IMG/VR virus record: IMGVR_UViG_3300024529_000219 | Span: 1-20,428 of that record | DNA length: 20,428 nucleotides | Source of the DNA: a virus | Direction: 5' to 3' (one strand) | Shown: piece after piece, positions 1 to 7,297 of the stretch | Position numbering within the stretch: the stretch's first letter is position 1 | Layout of the letters: each line of letters starts with the position of its first letter | Made by a program: the position numbers and the translations under genes | The notes under the pieces: model-generated | Databases searched by the model: none | The model's input: only the letters and a program-made list of their open reading frames with translations | Told to the model about the DNA's origin: nothing

Positions 1-1
1 G

Positions 2-691
2 TCCTATTACTTTGCCTCCGACCTCTTGGATTGCCAGTATTTCATTTTTGAAACGGCAGTCGTCGATGATTGCTAATAGCGGACGTTCTTCTTCAATATC
101 TTTTAGTGTCCTTTTTATCCAAATAGGTTCCCATATTTTACGCATAACATCTGTGCCAAAGAATTGCATGAACTCACGGGCGGTCATTGGCCCCGGCTCA
201 TGTTCCATTAAGCCGATTGATTTAGGATCAATATCGCTATATTTAGCATTTCCACATGCCGCCCAGTTTGGTTTACATATCACCCCCGGCATATTTTCCC
301 ACAGTAGGTGAGGAATAATCTGGTCTTTATAAGCGTTGCTTCCATAGCACTGCTCGTAGGTCAATCCAAACAAGGACATGCAGATACTCTTTAAAGAATC
401 TGCAAAAGAATACTTCTTAACAAAAGGCCACATGTTATACATGGCCCATTCGACAAACTCAGAATCTCGTCTGGAAACATCTAAAAAGGTGTCTCCTTGT
501 TCCTTTTTACCATCCTCTCCTAAGATTTCTGTATTTATAACAAGCTTACCCGATTCAGGCTCTATGCCAAAATTCTGAACAACTTCTTGGGCACGAAGCT
601 GGTATCCATGCAAAAAGTTGCACGAAGTTGTTTTTCCTGATTGCTTTGCACCGGCAAATGCCAATATTCTAGTTCCCGACTCGTCGCTCAT
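2..691 (-). CDS. P-loop dNMP kinase-like protein, 3' end cut by window edge
   Basis: The reading frame is open from an ATG at 691 to the left edge, 230 codons without a stop, so the C-terminus lies outside the window. A Walker A loop, GAKQSGKT, is at residues 14-21. Near residues 155-200 are an FGTD element and a WIKR element, and at about 210-217 there is DDCRFKNE followed by a GGKVI strand. This order (P-loop, then a Q-FGT-R segment, then D-x-RF-x-NE) is typical of phage deoxynucleoside monophosphate kinases of the T4 gp1 type, which convert dNMPs to dNDPs in the cytoplasm. The start codon overlaps the primase stop as ATGA, so translation is probably coupled. It belongs with the nrd and MazG genes in nucleotide supply. 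The family assignment is from motifs only; another P-loop nucleoside kinase is possible. Confidence 0.72.
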   Translation of the reverse strand, partial: MSDESGTRILAFAGAKQSGKTTSCNFLHGYQLRAQEVVQNFGIEPESGKLVINTEILGEDGKKEQGDTFLDVSRRDSEFVEWAMYNMWPFVKKYSFADSLKSICMSLFGLTYEQCYGSNAYKDQIIPHLLWENMPGVICKPNWAACGNAKYSDIDPKSIGLMEHEPGPMTAREFMQFFGTDVMRKIWEPIWIKRTLKDIEEERPLLAIIDDCRFKNEILAIQEVGGKVIG

Positions 692-1797
692 TCTTTTTCC
701 TTTGTAAATGGTAAATAGGGGAAAATTTCTTGTTCGATATCTTGACCTGTCATCTGCCCCAAGTCGCGTTGCTTCGTTGGAACATTATTGGCCTCGAACC
801 AATCGTCCAAATCCGGCCTAATGTAATTAAATCTTCTTCCGCATTTTTTAATTATTGATTCAGCGGCCTTCTTTCCCGCTTCGTCATAATCTGTTAGTAT
901 AACAATGTTCAACGCTCCTGACGACTCTAGTAGTATTAATTGGTCTTCGCTTAGTGCTGTGCCAAATATTCCTACTGTCATGTTTAGACCGGATTCAAAT
1001 GCTCGCCAAACATCGCCCTGACCCTCTACCAGAATAACCGTTCTTGTTTCAAGTATGTTATCTTTGGCGTGATTTAGTCCGTAAAGTATGTTTTTGTTAA
1101 AACCTTTGCTATGCAACCATTTAGGCTGTAGATGCTCTTTGATCGCTCTACCAACACATCCTACATAGTTGTTAGATTCGTCATACAGAGGAACCACGGC
1201 CCTTCCTGACATGGGCTGATTTTCAACGGTACATTCTCCAACATCAAAAATTTCCAATACTTCATGGTTATAATTCCTTCCCAAAAAATATTCCGAAGGA
1301 ATCTTTAGCTTGTTTCTAATTGACGACCTTGAAAACTGGGACTCTTTTCTCACGATTTCTCTGTTGAATACATCTATTGACCTAAACGATCTATCAATAG
1401 ATTTAGACTCTATATCTTCTATATCAGTATCTAAAAACCAGCAAATAAAATTTGCAGCCTCCGTCATGGATATATCTTTTTTTCTATGCTGTGCCAAGCA
1501 ACCGCGAACAAAGCCAAAAAGATTTCCGATATGCTCTTCTTCACAATGATTTGTCCAGCAGGACCAATTTCCTGCATTAGATTGACCGTCAGTGAATATG
1601 CAGCAGCCCTCTGGATTATCTCCACCATGAATCGGGCAGGCGAAGGCTAGTCTGTTGGGAAACTCTAGCCACTCTACGCCAAAATATTCTAGTAGCTGTT
1701 TCGACTTAGGAAGCAGTGCGTCACAGAGTGACGATATCTTCTTCTTCGTCAAATTCTTCGGTTTCAAATCCTTGCTCTCTTGATCGCGAACTGTCAT
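688..1797 (-). CDS. DnaG-like DNA primase (zinc finger plus TOPRIM)
   Basis: This 369-residue protein has an N-terminal zinc-binding module with CPIH at residues 54-57 and C80/H84/C85 after a WSCW segment. A TOPRIM domain follows, with VEGQGD at about 257-262 and the acidic pair LTDYDEAG at 301-308 (D303, D305). These are the hallmarks of bacterial and phage DnaG-type primases, which make RNA primers for lagging-strand synthesis and partner with a DnaB-type helicase, here encoded just upstream. The protein is shorter than bacterial DnaG (about 580 residues) and has no separate helicase-binding domain that I recognise. The start overlaps the helicase 3' end by 77 bases, which is unusual in length. 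It is kept because it is the only ATG before the zinc finger and an AGGA site lies 9 bases upstream. The stop overlaps the next gene as ATGA. Confidence 0.88.
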   Translation of the reverse strand: MTVRDQESKDLKPKNLTKKKISSLCDALLPKSKQLLEYFGVEWLEFPNRLAFACPIHGGDNPEGCCIFTDGQSNAGNWSCWTNHCEEEHIGNLFGFVRGCLAQHRKKDISMTEAANFICWFLDTDIEDIESKSIDRSFRSIDVFNREIVRKESQFSRSSIRNKLKIPSEYFLGRNYNHEVLEIFDVGECTVENQPMSGRAVVPLYDESNNYVGCVGRAIKEHLQPKWLHSKGFNKNILYGLNHAKDNILETRTVILVEGQGDVWRAFESGLNMTVGIFGTALSEDQLILLESSGALNIVILTDYDEAGKKAAESIIKKCGRRFNYIRPDLDDWFEANNVPTKQRDLGQMTGQDIEQEIFPYLPFTKEKE

Positions 1798-3184
1798 GAA
1801 TTTCGTTCCTAGTTAACCCTTGTTGGATTCTTCCAAATTTACCAAACATTTTTATACTAATGTAGTCACCGTCGTCCAAGCCTTCGCCATGCCTAGCAAC
1901 GACCGGAACAATCTTCCTATCTCCGTTCTCAGGCCCATCTTCTGCCTTTTCCTCATCTGACTTTAGCTTGAAGATCGAGAAGCTGGTACAGAGCCACACA
2001 AGCCTGTCAGAGCCGGAAACAACGTCCGTTGTCTCTTTTGTAATACCGTCACGGTTCAACTGAACAAACGCTAGACATGCAACGTCATACTTTACAACAA
2101 AGTTGTGCAACTTGGTAATTTGAAAACCAAGCACTTGATACTCTTGCATAGATGCGTTAATGCCCTCGCTACCCATTAATTTTAGATAGTCGTACACAAT
2201 AACACAATCGTTTGTTCTGCCAGATTCGTCAAATCCTACATGTTGGTAAATCCATTTTCTCATCTGAGAAATAATGTTCTCAAAAGATTCGCCAGCAATA
2301 CTGATATAGTGGTATGGAATTTCTTGAAGTTTTTTTGCTGCGTTATGAACTTTTTCTTTTTCGATTTCACTTTCTGTAAAACGGCCTGTGGATATTCTGT
2401 TAATCTCTACCCCAGACTCATCAGCCAACATTCTATTGTAGTGATCTTCTTTTGACATTTCTGTGTCTAAAACAAGAACCGGAACACCTATATTTGACGC
2501 TACGTGCTTTGCAACAGCGTCACCAAGCATAGACTTACCAACTTTTGGCCTAGCTGCAACAAGGTCAACACACTTTCTTCTCAGCCCACCGCCGATTGCA
2601 GCATCTAAGGCGGGAAGACCTGTAGGAATCCCCACGAAGTCAGAAACATTTTCAGACAAGAACTCTAAGTAGTCATCTAAGCCATCCCCCAACAATTCAG
2701 TTTTCTTGCTGGAAGACTGATAAATATCACCAGTCGCATCTAGAAGAGGCTCTTCGATCTTGGCGACGATATTCATAATATCTTCGTCGCCAGTAACGTT
2801 GCCTAGTTCTTTTTGACAAGCCTTTAAAGTTTGCGATAAGTCTCTAGCTAGTTTTAACTTCGCTATTTTTGCAGCGTATACCCCTACGTTCTGTTTAGTT
2901 ATAGGAAAGTTAAACAGTGAACGCATGAAGGATATTTCATCCTTGGAGTTCATCTGTTCTGATACGCCTAGGTCGTTACCAGCCGACAGTATCGAGGATA
3001 GCTCGACCTGAGTATTTTCGGAAATAGACTTATAAATGCAGTCAAACAAAAGCTGATTCATAGGATCTGTAAAAGACCGAGAATCTACAAAGTCTACCTC
3101 AAGATAAGCGTCCAAACCGTACTGACACAATGCTGCTAGTACGGCTCTTTCTGCTGCCAAATCGCTTAGTTTCAAACTGCTCAT
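1721..3184 (-). CDS. DnaB-like replicative helicase
   Basis: This 487-residue protein has an N-terminal helical DnaB-N-like region (about 1-120: an AAERAVLAAL helix, then an FTDPMNQLLFDCI segment). A linker leads to a C-terminal RecA-fold motor. The Walker A is ARPKVGKS at 211-218, the catalytic glutamate is in LDTEMS (E242), the Walker B is CVIVYDYLKLM with D332, and a sensor-like glutamine is in AFVQLNRDG (Q375). This is the plan of hexameric SF4 replicative helicases (DnaB, T4 gp41), which unwind the fork 5' to 3'. The acidic C-terminal tail (EEFDEEED) overlaps the primase start. Helicase and primase being adjacent fits a primosome. The start has an AAGAAG-like site and follows the previous gene after 3 bases. 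Confidence 0.93.
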   Translation of the reverse strand: MSSLKLSDLAAERAVLAALCQYGLDAYLEVDFVDSRSFTDPMNQLLFDCIYKSISENTQVELSSILSAGNDLGVSEQMNSKDEISFMRSLFNFPITKQNVGVYAAKIAKLKLARDLSQTLKACQKELGNVTGDEDIMNIVAKIEEPLLDATGDIYQSSSKKTELLGDGLDDYLEFLSENVSDFVGIPTGLPALDAAIGGGLRRKCVDLVAARPKVGKSMLGDAVAKHVASNIGVPVLVLDTEMSKEDHYNRMLADESGVEINRISTGRFTESEIEKEKVHNAAKKLQEIPYHYISIAGESFENIISQMRKWIYQHVGFDESGRTNDCVIVYDYLKLMGSEGINASMQEYQVLGFQITKLHNFVVKYDVACLAFVQLNRDGITKETTDVVSGSDRLVWLCTSFSIFKLKSDEEKAEDGPENGDRKIVPVVARHGEGLDDGDYISIKMFGKFGRIQQGLTRNEIHDSSRSREQGFETEEFDEEEDIVTL

Positions 3185-3187
3185 AAA

Positions 3188-3613
3188 TTATCTTCTTAGG
3201 CAGGAGTCGCAGGTGAAAAAATCTCTAGCGAATGATGGATTAACAAGAACGGACTTGGTACATCTTTGGCAAGTTTGTTCTACTTTTTTAAAGGATGGCC
3301 TTCGTCTTTCGGTTAGCTCAATTTCTGGAGTCTTGTTATTTTTATCCTTATGTTCACCCGTGTCTTGGTAAAGGTTTTCTCTTTGTCTTACTTCTAACGG
3401 TTTAGGATTTTTAGTCTCAGCGTTCATACGAAACTCTCCACCGGAAACCGGATCACGGGGAACTTCTTTCTCTCTATTCGACGCTTGGTTCGTTTCCGCT
3501 ACTGTAACTGGAACCTGATCCAGCAAATCCATAGCCAAATCTAGAAGGTCAACATCTCCCGACTCTTTGGCCTTGTCGATAAGTCGTCTTACCTTTTCTT
3601 TTATGTCGCTCAT
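3188..3613 (-). CDS. Hypothetical protein with C-terminal zinc ribbon
   Basis: I do not recognise a named family for this 141-residue protein. Residues 1-35 look helical and charged. Residues 36-105 are polar, low in hydrophobics and rich in Lys/Glu/Asn/Pro, so probably disordered. Residues 115-138 hold two Cys pairs, CQRC and CDSC, 16 residues apart, forming a likely treble-clef or zinc ribbon element. The start overlaps the previous stop as TAATG, with GGAG a few bases upstream. It sits between a possible recombination mediator and the replicative helicase. A small zinc-binding adaptor at the fork, for example a helicase loader or ssDNA-binding accessory, is a reasonable but unproven guess from position. 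Confidence 0.75.
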   Translation of the reverse strand: MSDIKEKVRRLIDKAKESGDVDLLDLAMDLLDQVPVTVAETNQASNREKEVPRDPVSGGEFRMNAETKNPKPLEVRQRENLYQDTGEHKDKNNKTPEIELTERRRPSFKKVEQTCQRCTKSVLVNPSFARDFFTCDSCLRR

Positions 3614-4074
3614 TATTTTCTCCTAGCCATATTATTTAGTGTGTCTGCCATTTTAATCATTCTTTCCTGCTTACCGTCTACCGACGAAACCCTAGCATGT
3701 GCATGGTTCTTTACTTTAAGTATCTTTGTGGCTAGTGGATTTTCTTTTATAGCAGAGTAATATTTCTTTTCCCATTTAGTAAACCCGTCACCGTATTGGT
3801 CTAATGTACTACCTATTATAAACCAAATAGCACCATCTGCCCAATCTAAAACGATTTTTTCTTTGGCTTTTATTCCGGCCAAGTATTCTGAATACGCATA
3901 GAGCCTAAAAGCGTTGATATAGCACGTTTCCTGACTCCATGACTGCATTTCTTCAAAATCTGCATTGATTACCAGTTCTATCTCTTTAGGTGACTCTACC
4001 TTAGCGAGAAACTTGGAGCTGCTCCATTCTTCAATAGCTTTAACAAATTCTGCCGATCTGTCATCCGTTGTCAT
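3613..4074 (-). CDS. Hypothetical protein, possible UvsY-like recombination mediator
   Basis: This is a 153-residue protein, mostly predicted alpha-helical with mixed charge. The frame is open upstream to 4176, but that would overlap the sulfotransferase by over 100 bases. The ATG at 4074 has a GAGAGG site 6 bases upstream, overlaps the previous stop by only 14 bases, and is preferred. There is an aromatic-rich helix (YINAFRLYAYSEYLAG, about 52-67), then EK-rich segments and a conserved-looking C-terminus with RMIKMADTLNNMARRK. Size, helical content and position three genes after RecA/UvsX resemble T4 UvsY, which loads UvsX on ssDNA. There is no diagnostic motif, so this assignment is an inference; only the existence of the gene is well supported. 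Confidence 0.75.
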   Translation of the reverse strand: MTTDDRSAEFVKAIEEWSSSKFLAKVESPKEIELVINADFEEMQSWSQETCYINAFRLYAYSEYLAGIKAKEKIVLDWADGAIWFIIGSTLDQYGDGFTKWEKKYYSAIKENPLATKILKVKNHAHARVSSVDGKQERMIKMADTLNNMARRK

Positions 4075-4825
4075 ATCTTGCCTCTCTTTGAAACGTATCT
4101 TCGTATAGCTTAATATCTTTCTCCAAAAGTTTACGTGCCTTAGCTGCCAGTTTTTTATTTTCCCAAAAATAAACATCCTTACCTAACTTGGATCGCGTAT
4201 TTCTGACCGGGAAGTTTTCAACCTTGATATCAAAACGAGACATGATTTTTGTAAAATCTTCTTCCAGATTGGAAAAGTCTCCGATAAATTCAACATCGCT
4301 ATTAATCCAAAATGATTGTATTGGGTCTGCATTTGTTGTCTTTCGCCAAAGCATACAGTCCATAAGGTTATTAAAAGCCGCTTCGTGATCTGTACTATCT
4401 AGGATGTGTCTTTTGTAAATTCTGTCCATATTACTATGTACGTTGACTCTATGCCAAAATAAAGAGGTTAGCCAGTCATAAGGACTTCTTAAAAAGATGA
4501 AGTGCCACAATTTTAGATCTTTAGTTCTTTTAAATTTTTTCAGACGTTTTTTTACTGTGCTAACCTGTTGATGTGCAGGAAAGTGATTCTTCCCACCTCC
4601 ATGTTTCCTCCACCATTTCATCCAATCTTGGTATTCTTCGGAATCCTTCCGTCCTACAAACATTTCCGTTTCAGCGTCTCTGGCAAGAGTGCGGACACCT
4701 CTTGTTCCAACCCAGTAAATGTCATCTCCTATATTATTTGACATCCAGTTTCCTATGGAGGTGCCTCCCGTTTTTGGGATGTGGTGACACACAAAGCCTT
4801 TTGTTTTATGTACCATCGTTACCAT
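4061..4825 (-). CDS. PAPS-dependent sulfotransferase family protein
   Basis: This 254-residue protein has both nucleotide-binding signatures of the sulfotransferase superfamily. The 5'-phosphosulfate loop is HHIPKTGGTSI (residues 14-24, K18 being the key lysine). The 3'-phosphate element is FLRSPYDWLTS (111-121, R113 and S121 with the usual spacing). Around 180-190, IGDFSNLEEDF matches the conserved segment that follows in membrane-type carbohydrate sulfotransferases. Such enzymes move sulfate from PAPS to a sugar or other hydroxyl. There is no signal peptide or membrane segment, so it should act in the host cytoplasm, and PAPS would come from host sulfur assimilation. The ATG at 4825 has AAAGG 5 bases upstream and overlaps the nuclease stop by 7 bases; a second ATG at 4816 is possible. 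Its position inside a recombination operon is odd. The substrate is unknown. Confidence 0.85.
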   Translation of the reverse strand: MVTMVHKTKGFVCHHIPKTGGTSIGNWMSNNIGDDIYWVGTRGVRTLARDAETEMFVGRKDSEEYQDWMKWWRKHGGGKNHFPAHQQVSTVKKRLKKFKRTKDLKLWHFIFLRSPYDWLTSLFWHRVNVHSNMDRIYKRHILDSTDHEAAFNNLMDCMLWRKTTNADPIQSFWINSDVEFIGDFSNLEEDFTKIMSRFDIKVENFPVRNTRSKLGKDVYFWENKKLAAKARKLLEKDIKLYEDTFQREARYDNG

Positions 4826-5217
4826 TTTAACCTTTCCTTCCACTGTTCGTCTGTTTCATTAAAAAAAAGCTCTATTAACGCAAGGTCGTTAAGTTGGAAC
4901 CATTCCCTTTTGGTTCTGTCTCTTCCTTGGGCACGGTAAAAATCCATTTTAGTTTTATGATAGAAGTTAACATATTTAAAATGCTGCTCTCCATGAACTT
5001 CTACAAACATTTCCCTGTTTGGCACAAATATGTCACATCTAAGTTTGTTGTTTTTATTCGTCGAAGATCCGGGCAGAGAAACCTCTTCCAAGATTACGTC
5101 GAATGGAAACAGTTCTTTAATAATGCCCACTGCCCGCTTGTGCAGCTTTGACCTCTTTCCTTTACCGCCCTTCGGTTTCCAGTTGTAATCTTTTCCGTCA
5201 AGACCTACAACTTTCAT
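4819..5217 (-). CDS. PD-(D/E)XK-type endonuclease (Vsr/DUF559-like)
   Basis: A 132-residue protein with a basic N-terminus (KPKGGKGKRSKLHKRA) and a nuclease-like core. E44/E45 sit on a first strand, then CDIFVP with D62, then FVEVHGEQHF with E73, H75 and H79. The D-x(10)-E-x-H pattern with GxxH is that of the Vsr/DUF559 branch of the PD-(D/E)XK nucleases. After the core come RDRTKREW and a strand LALIELFFNE, also as in that branch. It likely cuts DNA, perhaps a branched or mismatched intermediate, or host DNA. Its start overlaps the RecA stop as ATGA, so the two are translationally coupled. This argues for a role in recombination or repair, much as other phages pair a recombinase with a resolving nuclease. 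The exact substrate cannot be read from the sequence. Confidence 0.7.
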   Translation of the reverse strand: MKVVGLDGKDYNWKPKGGKGKRSKLHKRAVGIIKELFPFDVILEEVSLPGSSTNKNNKLRCDIFVPNREMFVEVHGEQHFKYVNFYHKTKMDFYRAQGRDRTKREWFQLNDLALIELFFNETDEQWKERLKW

Positions 5218-6362
5218 TCTAATCCTTGTGCGGTCATTTTGTTTAAGAGGTTCATAAAATCGGGGTTTTCTGCCATAAAATTATATAGCTTTATCTGTCC
5301 TTGGAACTTGAAACCCTTGGTTGACAGTAGTTCTTCTTCATTATCAACATCAATGTCAGGTCTTGCATTTTTTAAGATTTTTTTAAACTCTTTCGAGCAG
5401 CCGTCGGACCCAAAAGTAACAAAATCACAAGTACACCATGCTCCACTCTTAGAAACAAGACCAAGATCCATTGCGATTTGGATGTTTTCCTGAACCTTGT
5501 CAATTCCTTTTCCGTATCTTATATAACTCTGAACCTGACCGCCCGGAGGTCCGCAGGATGAGCAAACTATCTTCCAGTTTACGATCTGGCCGATTCTTGT
5601 ACCATTCTCGTCAACCCAACCCTTGATTGCTGGACGGTCCATTCCGCTACCGGCTATTTCCATTCTTGTGTCTGCCTGATACTGAATTTTATTACCGCCG
5701 TCAGACATTTTAGCTTTACCAAACCCACCAGTGTTAGCAATATAGTGAGTGATGGCTATTACCAACCCTCTCTGTTTGGGGAGAAGTTGCCCAATCTTTT
5801 TAGTGAATATTGATAAAATCTTAGGTAGACCTGCACGTCCCGGACTAAAGTCTCCTTCTATTTCTTTTTGAGGAAGCAGAGAAGAAACCGAGTCGATAAT
5901 TAGTACGGCTCCAGTATAATCAGGATGGCTCATCATTTTGTAGGCAGCCTCTAAGAAAACTTCTGCCGACAGAGGTTTGTCCACTGGTGCGATCACATGG
6001 ATTTTAGAAGTGTCAAACCCTTCTACTTGAAAGTTCATGTCTTTCAGTCTGCCCTCTGCGTCCAGATAGATAATAGGACGACCTTCCGCTTGACAATTAG
6101 CTGCAATCTGCATTGCCGTAGTTGTTTTACCACTCTTAGGATCTCCTGTAAGCGTTAGCCAGCACCCTTCGCGAACACCACCACCCAGAGCTAGGTCAAT
6201 AGCGGGACTAATCGAGATCATTCCTAGGTTTTTCTTCTCTTGCAGGACATCAATTCCGCTTTTAATAATATCTCCGTTGTCCTTCAAAATGCTTTTTAAA
6301 TACTTCGGCTTGGTGGATTTTTGATCACTCTGAAACTTATTGCTGTATTCACTTGTTGCCAT
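5214..6362 (-). CDS. RecA/UvsX-family recombinase with extra cysteines
   Basis: This 382-residue recombinase has a Walker A at 73-80 (GDPKSGKT), a catalytic glutamate in YLDAEG (E103) and a Walker B VLIIDSVSSLLP (D147). A segment around 205-220 holds the glycine-rich GGNKIQYQADTRMEI, corresponding to loop L2 and the following strand. The C-terminal part aligns with the RecA core through YGKGIDKVQENIQIAMDLGLV and KSGAW. It forms filaments on ssDNA and drives strand exchange for repair and recombination-dependent replication. Unusual cysteines are C267/C270 (CSSC), C310/C312 (CTC) and C322, at positions where E. coli RecA has none, which suggests a metal site. The start has AAGGA 6 bases upstream and overlaps the previous gene by 14 bases; the stop overlaps the nuclease start. 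Confidence 0.92.
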   Translation of the reverse strand: MATSEYSNKFQSDQKSTKPKYLKSILKDNGDIIKSGIDVLQEKKNLGMISISPAIDLALGGGVREGCWLTLTGDPKSGKTTTAMQIAANCQAEGRPIIYLDAEGRLKDMNFQVEGFDTSKIHVIAPVDKPLSAEVFLEAAYKMMSHPDYTGAVLIIDSVSSLLPQKEIEGDFSPGRAGLPKILSIFTKKIGQLLPKQRGLVIAITHYIANTGGFGKAKMSDGGNKIQYQADTRMEIAGSGMDRPAIKGWVDENGTRIGQIVNWKIVCSSCGPPGGQVQSYIRYGKGIDKVQENIQIAMDLGLVSKSGAWCTCDFVTFGSDGCSKEFKKILKNARPDIDVDNEEELLSTKGFKFQGQIKLYNFMAENPDFMNLLNKMTAQGLE

Positions 6363-6810
6363 CTGCTTTCCTTATTTTTGATAGTAGGCTATTGCTTTTC
6401 TTTTTCTTCTTAGATTTGTATTCGCCCTTGGGCAGCTCTACGACTCTTTTCTCTTGTAGCTCTAGAGCGTCTGTTATCTTTTTGGCTTTCTTTATGCCTT
6501 CTTCAACAAAGTCTAAGGTTAGTACAAACTTTTTGCTTTTATGTAAAAACCCTAGCGAATAAATGTTTTTACCACTAGGGCTGTTTAGATAATGGAATAT
6601 AGGTTTTTCTCCATATTTTTTGATCAACTTATTGGCTACTCTTATCTGAATTTTGTAAGAGTCTCCCTTGTTCCAAAACTTGTATGCAAGACTTCCTTTA
6701 TTTTCTCGCTCGGCCTTTCTAATACAAACCATTTCTGATAGGTACTGGGCGGCAGTGCATGGTTCACCCGTCGATATACTCTTGAACCTTTTGTCGTTTT
6801 TCTGACTCAT
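6349..6810 (-). CDS. Hypothetical protein upstream of recA
   Basis: I do not recognise a named family for this 153-residue protein. Residues 15-40 contain PCTAAQYLSEMVCIRKAE and then LAYKFWNKG. The middle (50-100) reads as alternating helix and strand with KIQIRVANKLIKKYGE and YSLGFLHKSKKFVLTLDF. The C-terminus is strongly basic (KKKKKSNSL), consistent with nucleic acid binding. It overlaps the previous gene by 47 bases and recA by 14. There is no Shine-Dalgarno site before its ATG, only an A/T-rich stretch, so translation may depend on coupling to the upstream gene. Position suggests a replication or recombination accessory protein, but no function can be assigned. Confidence 0.75.
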   Translation of the reverse strand: MSQKNDKRFKSISTGEPCTAAQYLSEMVCIRKAERENKGSLAYKFWNKGDSYKIQIRVANKLIKKYGEKPIFHYLNSPSGKNIYSLGFLHKSKKFVLTLDFVEEGIKKAKKITDALELQEKRVVELPKGEYKSKKKKKSNSLLSKIRKADGNK

Positions 6811-7294
6811 TTTTAAAAATCAATTGTTGGATGTTTGCTTTTGTTAACACTCTCTTGCCACTCAATTCTTCAAACTCATTAAGAGGCCAAACAAACTTTC
6901 TGACATCTATGTGGTCACAATTTTTACCAAGAAGCGAGACTGTTAGACTTTGATAGTCTTTAAAGTCGCCATTCATTGACTGTTCTCTGGCTACCCCTCT
7001 GACCACAGAAAAACCATCTAGACCGTTAGGTTCATTAAAAAATTCTACGCTTGGGCAGCCAAACATATGCAATTTAATGCTCTTTGGAACTGTGCAGGTT
7101 TTATTGCAATGCTTTTCAAACCTTTTCCAAAACCTTTCATATCCCGGTCTTTCATAGTCGGAGTAAATAATGGTCCCATCAGTCATCAACGCTGTCCAGC
7201 CCATAATAAGAAGATTGGACAACTGATGCCTGACAAACGGGTCAAAAGAAGTGCATATTCCGTCGTTTAAGAAAATGGAATCACTGTGTTTCAT
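6764..7294 (-). CDS. Hypothetical protein
   Basis: A 176-residue protein of unknown function with no membrane segment or signal peptide. A compact domain is suggested at about 30-80, with GWTALMTDGTIIYSDYERPGYERFWKRF followed by KLHMFG. The DG-T-I-x-S-D-Y pattern is strand-rich, and two cysteines (C63, C67) flank a KT. The region 100-140 includes FKDYQSLTVSLLG and VRKFVWPLNEFEELSGKR, and the C-terminus is charged and helical. Its ATG lies 3 bases after the previous stop and lacks a visible Shine-Dalgarno site, as does the next gene, so this pair may rely on re-initiation. The open frame, the tight packing and the absence of a competing frame support it as a real gene. Confidence 0.75.
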   Translation of the reverse strand: MKHSDSIFLNDGICTSFDPFVRHQLSNLLIMGWTALMTDGTIIYSDYERPGYERFWKRFEKHCNKTCTVPKSIKLHMFGCPSVEFFNEPNGLDGFSVVRGVAREQSMNGDFKDYQSLTVSLLGKNCDHIDVRKFVWPLNEFEELSGKRVLTKANIQQLIFKNESEKRQKVQEYIDG

Positions 7295-7297
7295 TGT

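Noticed and set aside
12-578. Plus-strand open frames at the left edge.
   Set aside because: They lie antisense to the P-loop kinase-like frame on the minus strand, which has a Walker A motif and an ATGA coupling to the primase.
3825-3853. TATAAT with a TGGGCA -35 on the minus strand inside the UvsY-like candidate gene.
   Set aside because: The -35 matches only 4 of 6 bases; unlike the three promoters reported, this is within chance expectation.
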